A stretch of DNA of 64,000 bases from Bacillota bacterium (GTDB lineage: Bacteria > Bacillota > Clostridia > Christensenellales > SZUA-584), in the NCBI GenBank assembly GCA_023391105.1, contig JAEWBO010000032.1:76099-140098 (forward strand), in the 5' to 3' direction. The position numbers and the translations under genes were made by a program. The notes under the pieces are model-generated. The model saw nothing but the letters and a program-made list of their open reading frames with translations, did no database searches and was not told where the DNA came from. Positions within the stretch are counted from its first letter, which is position 1. Each line of letters begins with the position of its first letter. Positions 60,791 to 64,000 of this stretch are shown here, piece after piece.

Positions 60791-60800
60791 GTGCAAGGGG
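60771..60800 (-). terminator. Terminator of the lipoprotein gene
   Basis: On the minus strand a GC-rich hairpin (CCCC...GGGG with a partly paired TTGCAC/GCGCA interior) is followed by ATTTTT. It overlaps the last codons of the MFS gene. Confidence 0.5.
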
Positions 60801-60813
60801 TCGTTAATCGCCG

Positions 60814-61590
60814 TTATGCTTGATAAATCTGTGTGATCGATTCAATAGCGCCGCTTTCGTCTACCTTCACCCGGTAAAAATATGTATCAAGAATGACGGC
60901 TGGCATTGAGTTATACAGATTTTTAAAGTCCTTATAGTTCATTTTAATCGGCTCATAGTATTCATTGGCATAGCCGTCGCGGTCGATAATCATGTAAATG
61001 GGAACGCTGCTTAAATCGACAGCGCGCAGCTGTGAACTCGAGTTCTTTTCAATAAACATGGAATCCGGCCAATTCGCAACCTCCGTCTGCGCGTTCTCCA
61101 GCGTATAGCCCTCCCGCTCAACGAGATAGTTGACAGCATCCTGCCCCTTAAGATAATCAAAGTAGTCAAACTGCGCGATGCCCGTCTTGGTATCAAACGA
61201 GACTAAATGCGCATAGCTTGAATACATGCGCGGCGTTGGCGCTGGTGGGGGGGATGGCGTGGCTGTGGGCGCGGGTGCAACGCTCTCCGATTCGTTTGGT
61301 GGGGGGGATGGTGTGGCTGCGGGCGCGGGTGCAGCGCTCTCAGACTCGCTTGTTGAGGGGGTTGGTGTGGATGAAAGCTTCGGTGTTGCGCTTGCGGATT
61401 CACCAGCCATGGCAGGCGTTTGTGTGTCGGGGGGCGTCGTTTTAACAGGCGTCGGTTCAGCGCTCACTATGGCGTGCGTTTTTGTCGCGTCCGGTGTGGA
61501 TGACATCACAGTCACAGCTTCCGCTGCTTCACCGCATGCTGCCAACGCAAGCATGATAAGGCAAAATGCTGCCAATAGCACTTTCTTCAT
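60814..61590 (-). CDS. Lipoprotein with Pro/Thr/Ser-rich repeats
   Basis: 258 residues. Lipobox ALAAC (Cys about 19) is followed by a 100-residue Thr/Pro/Ser/Ala linker with an 18-residue duplication (ESESAAPAPAATPSPPP / ESESVAPAPTATPSPPP). A compact C-terminal domain (about 125-258) follows with YFDYLKGQDAVNYLVEREGY. AAGGAG lies 7 nt before the ATG at 61590. Surface-exposed. The domain is not recognised. Same direction as the HHH gene 25 bp upstream. Confidence 0.78.
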   Translation of the reverse strand: MKKVLLAAFCLIMLALAACGEAAEAVTVMSSTPDATKTHAIVSAEPTPVKTTPPDTQTPAMAGESASATPKLSSTPTPSTSESESAAPAPAATPSPPPNESESVAPAPTATPSPPPAPTPRMYSSYAHLVSFDTKTGIAQFDYFDYLKGQDAVNYLVEREGYTLENAQTEVANWPDSMFIEKNSSSQLRAVDLSSVPIYMIIDRDGYANEYYEPIKMNYKDFKNLYNSMPAVILDTYFYRVKVDESGAIESITQIYQA

Positions 61591-61615
61591 CAATGCACTC
61601 CTTAATAATTAATGG

Positions 61616-61867
61616 TTAAAGCGCGTAAAAAAAATCTTTGAGTTCGGCTTTTTCTTCGTTTGTCAGCATACCTCGCTTCTTGCCCTGCATTGCACAGGCG
61701 AGCGCGTACAGGCTCATCAAACAGGCATCCGGATACAATGCGTGAACGCGAAGAAACGCGTTCTTTAAGCCTGCTTGATGCAACTCTTCGACCGATGTGA
61801 TTCCCGCTTCGCTTAACCGGCCTGCAAGCACAGGCCCGATTCCGGGCAGCTTTTCCAGACTGTTCAT
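61616..61867 (-). CDS. TfoX C-terminal-like helix-hairpin-helix protein
   Basis: 83 residues: SLEKLPGIGPVLAGRLSEAG (HhH) and ACLMSLYALACAMQGKKRGM match the TfoX/Sxy C-terminal domain that occurs alone in many Firmicutes. ATG at 61867 is chosen because GAGG lies 7 nt before it. It may bind DNA or RNA; the role is unknown. The open region upstream (61868-62097) has no gene, with a minus-strand promoter TTGTTC-17-TATATT at 61986 to 61958. Confidence 0.8.
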   Translation of the reverse strand: MNSLEKLPGIGPVLAGRLSEAGITSVEELHQAGLKNAFLRVHALYPDACLMSLYALACAMQGKKRGMLTNEEKAELKDFFYAL

Positions 61868-62097
61868 GGTGACACCTCGTTCTTTACCCATTCGGTCGCA
61901 CGCTGCGATTCACCGTCTTTCAGCGGCCCTTCGGATTCTCTCTGCTTTGTTGGTTAAAATATACATTAAAGTTCATAAAAGAACAATATATTTACAAGAA
62001 ATTAATTCTCATGGGAACATTATGAAAAGAGCTAAATAAAATTTTTATTTGTTAACGCAAGATCTCGAGTGTCAGTTTTGTTTTCTTTCCGGCATTA

Positions 62098-62153
62098 TTG
62101 ACAAAAATGATTCATATGCTTATATTGAATATGAAAATGATAACCGTTTTCAT
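62098..62153 (+). promoter_or_regulatory. Promoter with Zur/Fur box
   Basis: TTGACA, 17 nt, TATATT (62098-62126). It is followed by ATGAAAATGATAACCGTTTT with CAT (62131-62153), a near-perfect palindrome with 7-bp arms over the transcription start. A classic position for repression by the downstream Fur-family protein. Confidence 0.75.
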
Positions 62154-62174
62154 ATTATAGAGAGTGAATGAGAT

Positions 62175-62615
62175 ATGGATTGCAGAAGTAAATACAACAC
62201 AAAACAGGGAGAGCTGATTCTGACATGCCTCAAAAAGCATAGGGAGGAGCATGTCACGGCGGAAAAGGTGCTCGAGTACTTGAAGGCACAAGGCACATCC
62301 GTGGGGCAGACGACTATATACCGCAACCTTGATAAGCTGGTTAATGAGGGTATTGTCATCAAATATACGGGTGCGGAAGGCCAGGGCGCGTGCTACCAGT
62401 ATATTGAGCACGCTGATAGCTGCGCCACCCATTATCACCTGATCTGTGCGGATTGCGGGCGTATGATTCATTTGCAGTGCGAATATCTGGACGAGATGAC
62501 AGCGCATCTGCTGGAGCATCATCAGTTCAGCATGGATAAATTCAAGACGGTGATTTACGGCCTTTGCAGGCAGTGTGAAGCGGCTAAGCTGAAAAAGAAT
62601 GACGGTGAGATATAA
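62175..62615 (+). CDS. zur: Fur-family metalloregulator, likely Zur
   Basis: 146 residues. Winged helix (about 15-80: HVTAEKVLEYLKAQGTSVGQ, TTIYRNLDKLVNEG) and a dimerisation domain with His-rich metal site (HADSCATHYHLICADCGRM) plus two CxxC pairs for structural zinc (CADC, CRQC). Cotranscribed with zinc-uptake genes, which points to Zur rather than Fur or PerR. Autoregulated through the upstream box. Confidence 0.88.
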   Translation: MDCRSKYNTKQGELILTCLKKHREEHVTAEKVLEYLKAQGTSVGQTTIYRNLDKLVNEGIVIKYTGAEGQGACYQYIEHADSCATHYHLICADCGRMIHLQCEYLDEMTAHLLEHHQFSMDKFKTVIYGLCRQCEAAKLKKNDGEI

Positions 62616-62618
62616 GTG

Positions 62619-62693
62619 ATGGGATTGCGGGAAAAAGCATACGCCATGATTCAGGACACGCCCGTATTCGGGCGTATGCGCATGGACTGCTAG
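62619..62693 (+). CDS. Possible 24-residue small protein
   Basis: MGLREKAYAMIQDTPVFGRM followed by RMDC. It starts 4 nt after the zur stop; GGTGAG is a weak ribosome-binding site. The same DNA can fold (ACGCCCG-TATT-CGGGCGT), so it may be a hairpin rather than a gene. Confidence 0.25.
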   Translation: MGLREKAYAMIQDTPVFGRMRMDC

Positions 62694-62737
62694 AGTTCGC
62701 GCCAAAGTTAAATGAATCAAATATGAATGAAGGAAAA

Positions 62738-63712
62738 ATGAGATCAATGAAGAAAGTGATTTTGTATATATTGTGTGCGGCGCTCATGATGTCGCTGCTG
62801 GGCTGCGCACGGGTCAATACGTCTGCAAAGGGCAGTGAAAACGAACTGAACATTGTAACCACGATATTTCCGCTATACGATATTGCGCGGGCTGTCACGG
62901 ACGGAAAAGCAGACGTCACCATGCTGATTGATCCCGGCGCGGAGGTGCATACGTTTGACCCAACGCCGGACGACATGATTAAGATTCAAAATGCCGATGT
63001 ATTCATTTATATCGGCGGTGAGAACGAAGCCTGGGTGAATCAGGTGCTGGAATCCATGGATACAAGCGGTAAGACGATACTGCGGCTCATGGATGCCGTA
63101 ACGCCTGTAGAGGAGGAAGTGGTCGAAGGCATGCAAAGCGACCATGCTCGTCCGGACGAGGAAGACGAGCACGCACATGAACATGAATTTGATGAGCATA
63201 TCTGGACATCGCCCAAAAACGCCATCAGCATGATCAATTATATTGCCGAAGCGCTTAAAAGCGCAGACAGCGCCAATGCGCAGGAATATGCACAAAATGC
63301 CGCTGATTATTCGGCTCAAATCCAATTGGTTGATGAACAGATTCAATCCATTGCGGATGCGTCGAAAACCAAGCTGATCGTCGTGGCCGACAGATTCCCG
63401 TTCCGGTATCTTGCGGATGAATTCAGCCTTGATTACCGTGCTGCGTACAGCGGATGCACCAGCGAGGCGGAGGTGAGCGCAGGAACGCTTGCTTATCTCA
63501 TTGATACGGTTAAGGAGAATCAAATCGAGCATATTTACTACATTGAGATTAGCAATCGGTCGGTGGCCAAGGCTGTGGGTGAGCAGACAGGCGCGGAGCA
63601 GCTGCTGCTTCATTCCTGTCACAATGTGACCAAAGAAGACTTTGAAGCAGGCGTGACATACCTCTCGCTGATGCGGGGTAATGCAGAAAACCTGGAGAAG
63701 GGACTCAAATAG
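62738..63712 (+). CDS. znuA: Zinc-binding lipoprotein of a metal ABC transporter
   Basis: 324 residues, cluster A-I solute-binding protein. Lipobox SLLGC, the motif NIVTTIFPLYDIARAVTDGK, GAEVHTFDPTPDD with the first metal His, the His/Asp/Glu-rich loop DEEDEHAHEHEFDEHIWTSP, and a later ADRFPFRYLADEF region. The loop marks zinc rather than manganese. ATG at 62738 is preferred (GAAGGA just upstream); 62747 is possible. Followed 4 bp later by the ATPase. Confidence 0.9.
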   Translation: MRSMKKVILYILCAALMMSLLGCARVNTSAKGSENELNIVTTIFPLYDIARAVTDGKADVTMLIDPGAEVHTFDPTPDDMIKIQNADVFIYIGGENEAWVNQVLESMDTSGKTILRLMDAVTPVEEEVVEGMQSDHARPDEEDEHAHEHEFDEHIWTSPKNAISMINYIAEALKSADSANAQEYAQNAADYSAQIQLVDEQIQSIADASKTKLIVVADRFPFRYLADEFSLDYRAAYSGCTSEAEVSAGTLAYLIDTVKENQIEHIYYIEISNRSVAKAVGEQTGAEQLLLHSCHNVTKEDFEAGVTYLSLMRGNAENLEKGLK

Positions 63713-63716
63713 ACGA

Positions 63717-64000
63717 ATGGCGCTGATTTCCTGTGAAAACGTGACAATGAAATATGACGGGCAGACGGCTGTGGATAATATCAGCTTCGCCGTGGACAAG
63801 GGAGATTACCTCTGCATCGTCGGAGAAAACGGCAGCGGCAAAAGCACGCTGATAAAGGGGCTGCTCGGTCTGATGAAGCCGGTAAGCGGCAGAATTGTTT
63901 ACTCGGGCATTGCGCAAAACGAGATCGGCTATTTGCCGCAGCAAACGTCGGTCCAGAAGGATTTTCCGGCCAGCGTACACGAGGTGGTATTATCCGGCTG
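63717..64000 (+). CDS. znuC: Zinc ABC transporter ATPase (partial, cut by window end)
   Basis: The first 94 residues are visible: MALISCENVTMKYDGQTAVD, Walker A GENGSGKST, and Q-loop region GYLPQQTSVQKDFPASV, typical of ZnuC/MntB ATPases. The rest lies beyond the window. Third gene of the Zur-controlled operon; znuB should follow. Confidence 0.88.
   Translation, partial: MALISCENVTMKYDGQTAVDNISFAVDKGDYLCIVGENGSGKSTLIKGLLGLMKPVSGRIVYSGIAQNEIGYLPQQTSVQKDFPASVHEVVLSG

Overview
The window looks like a chromosome segment of an anaerobic, Gram-positive-type Firmicute of the class Clostridia. The evidence is the strong AGGAGG ribosome-binding sites, sigma-A promoters of the TTGACA-17-TATAAT kind, many rho-independent terminators, T-box and riboswitch leaders, a class B sortase, a YesN/LytS-type sugar sensor, and lipoprotein solute-binding proteins. 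Base composition is near 50% GC in most genes. No rRNA, tRNA, intact insertion sequence, prophage or CRISPR array was seen.

Layout. 1-4.1 kb: the tail of an ABC exporter, an isochorismatase-like hydrolase, a TetR/FMN-reductase operon with a visible operator, and a DUF6323/DUF6179-like pair. 4.1-5.8 kb: a secreted protein of unknown function, a strong terminator, then a nine-unit tandem array derived from a dispersed repeat. 5.8-8.8 kb: a MacAB/YknXYZ-like efflux operon on the minus strand. 8.9-16.2 kb: the arginine operon argC-argB-argD-carB-argF behind a promoter that overlaps an ARG-box-like site. 16.3-19.8 kb: an acetyltransferase, then LytTR regulator, DUF3021 protein and an ABC-2 exporter. 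20-31.7 kb: a xylose region with xylA, a ChvE/MmsA/MmsB-type sugar ABC transporter, and a membrane sensor set (unknown protein, XylFII-like binding protein, LytS-like kinase, YesN-like regulator, second xylose-binding lipoprotein). 32-36.5 kb: an ABC-2 transporter with a very large extracellular loop, coupled to a kinase-less seven-PASTA protein.

36.6-44.2 kb: a mobile-element-like repeat, glycerate kinase, a metal-sensing ArsR protein, a chorismate-mutase-like Cys-tailed protein, a c-di-GMP-I riboswitch ahead of a DNA-repair-like small operon, a beta-CASP RNase with a membrane-anchored binding protein, and a deleted kynurenine-formamidase-type pseudogene. 44.2-51.1 kb: hemerythrin, an AT-rich glutamine-amidotransferase-like gene, VOC and GNAT enzymes, sortase B, PhoH2, a split TauE/SafE pair and an AEC transporter. 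51.3-54.8 kb is the regulatory highlight. A ZTP-type and a THF-type riboswitch lie in series before a folate-type ECF S component. A leucine-type (CUC) T-box then precedes an acyl-CoA synthetase. 54.9-64 kb: small regulators, a Zn/Cd/Pb-type P-ATPase, a ROK repressor with an MFS transporter, a Pro-rich lipoprotein, and a Zur-box-controlled fur/zur-znuA-znuC operon cut by the window end.

The genes form several self-contained regulatory modules: arginine synthesis under ArgR, xylose sensing-uptake-isomerisation, folate-linked transport under two cofactor riboswitches, and zinc uptake under Zur. All calls come from reading sequence and remembered family signatures; no database search was run.
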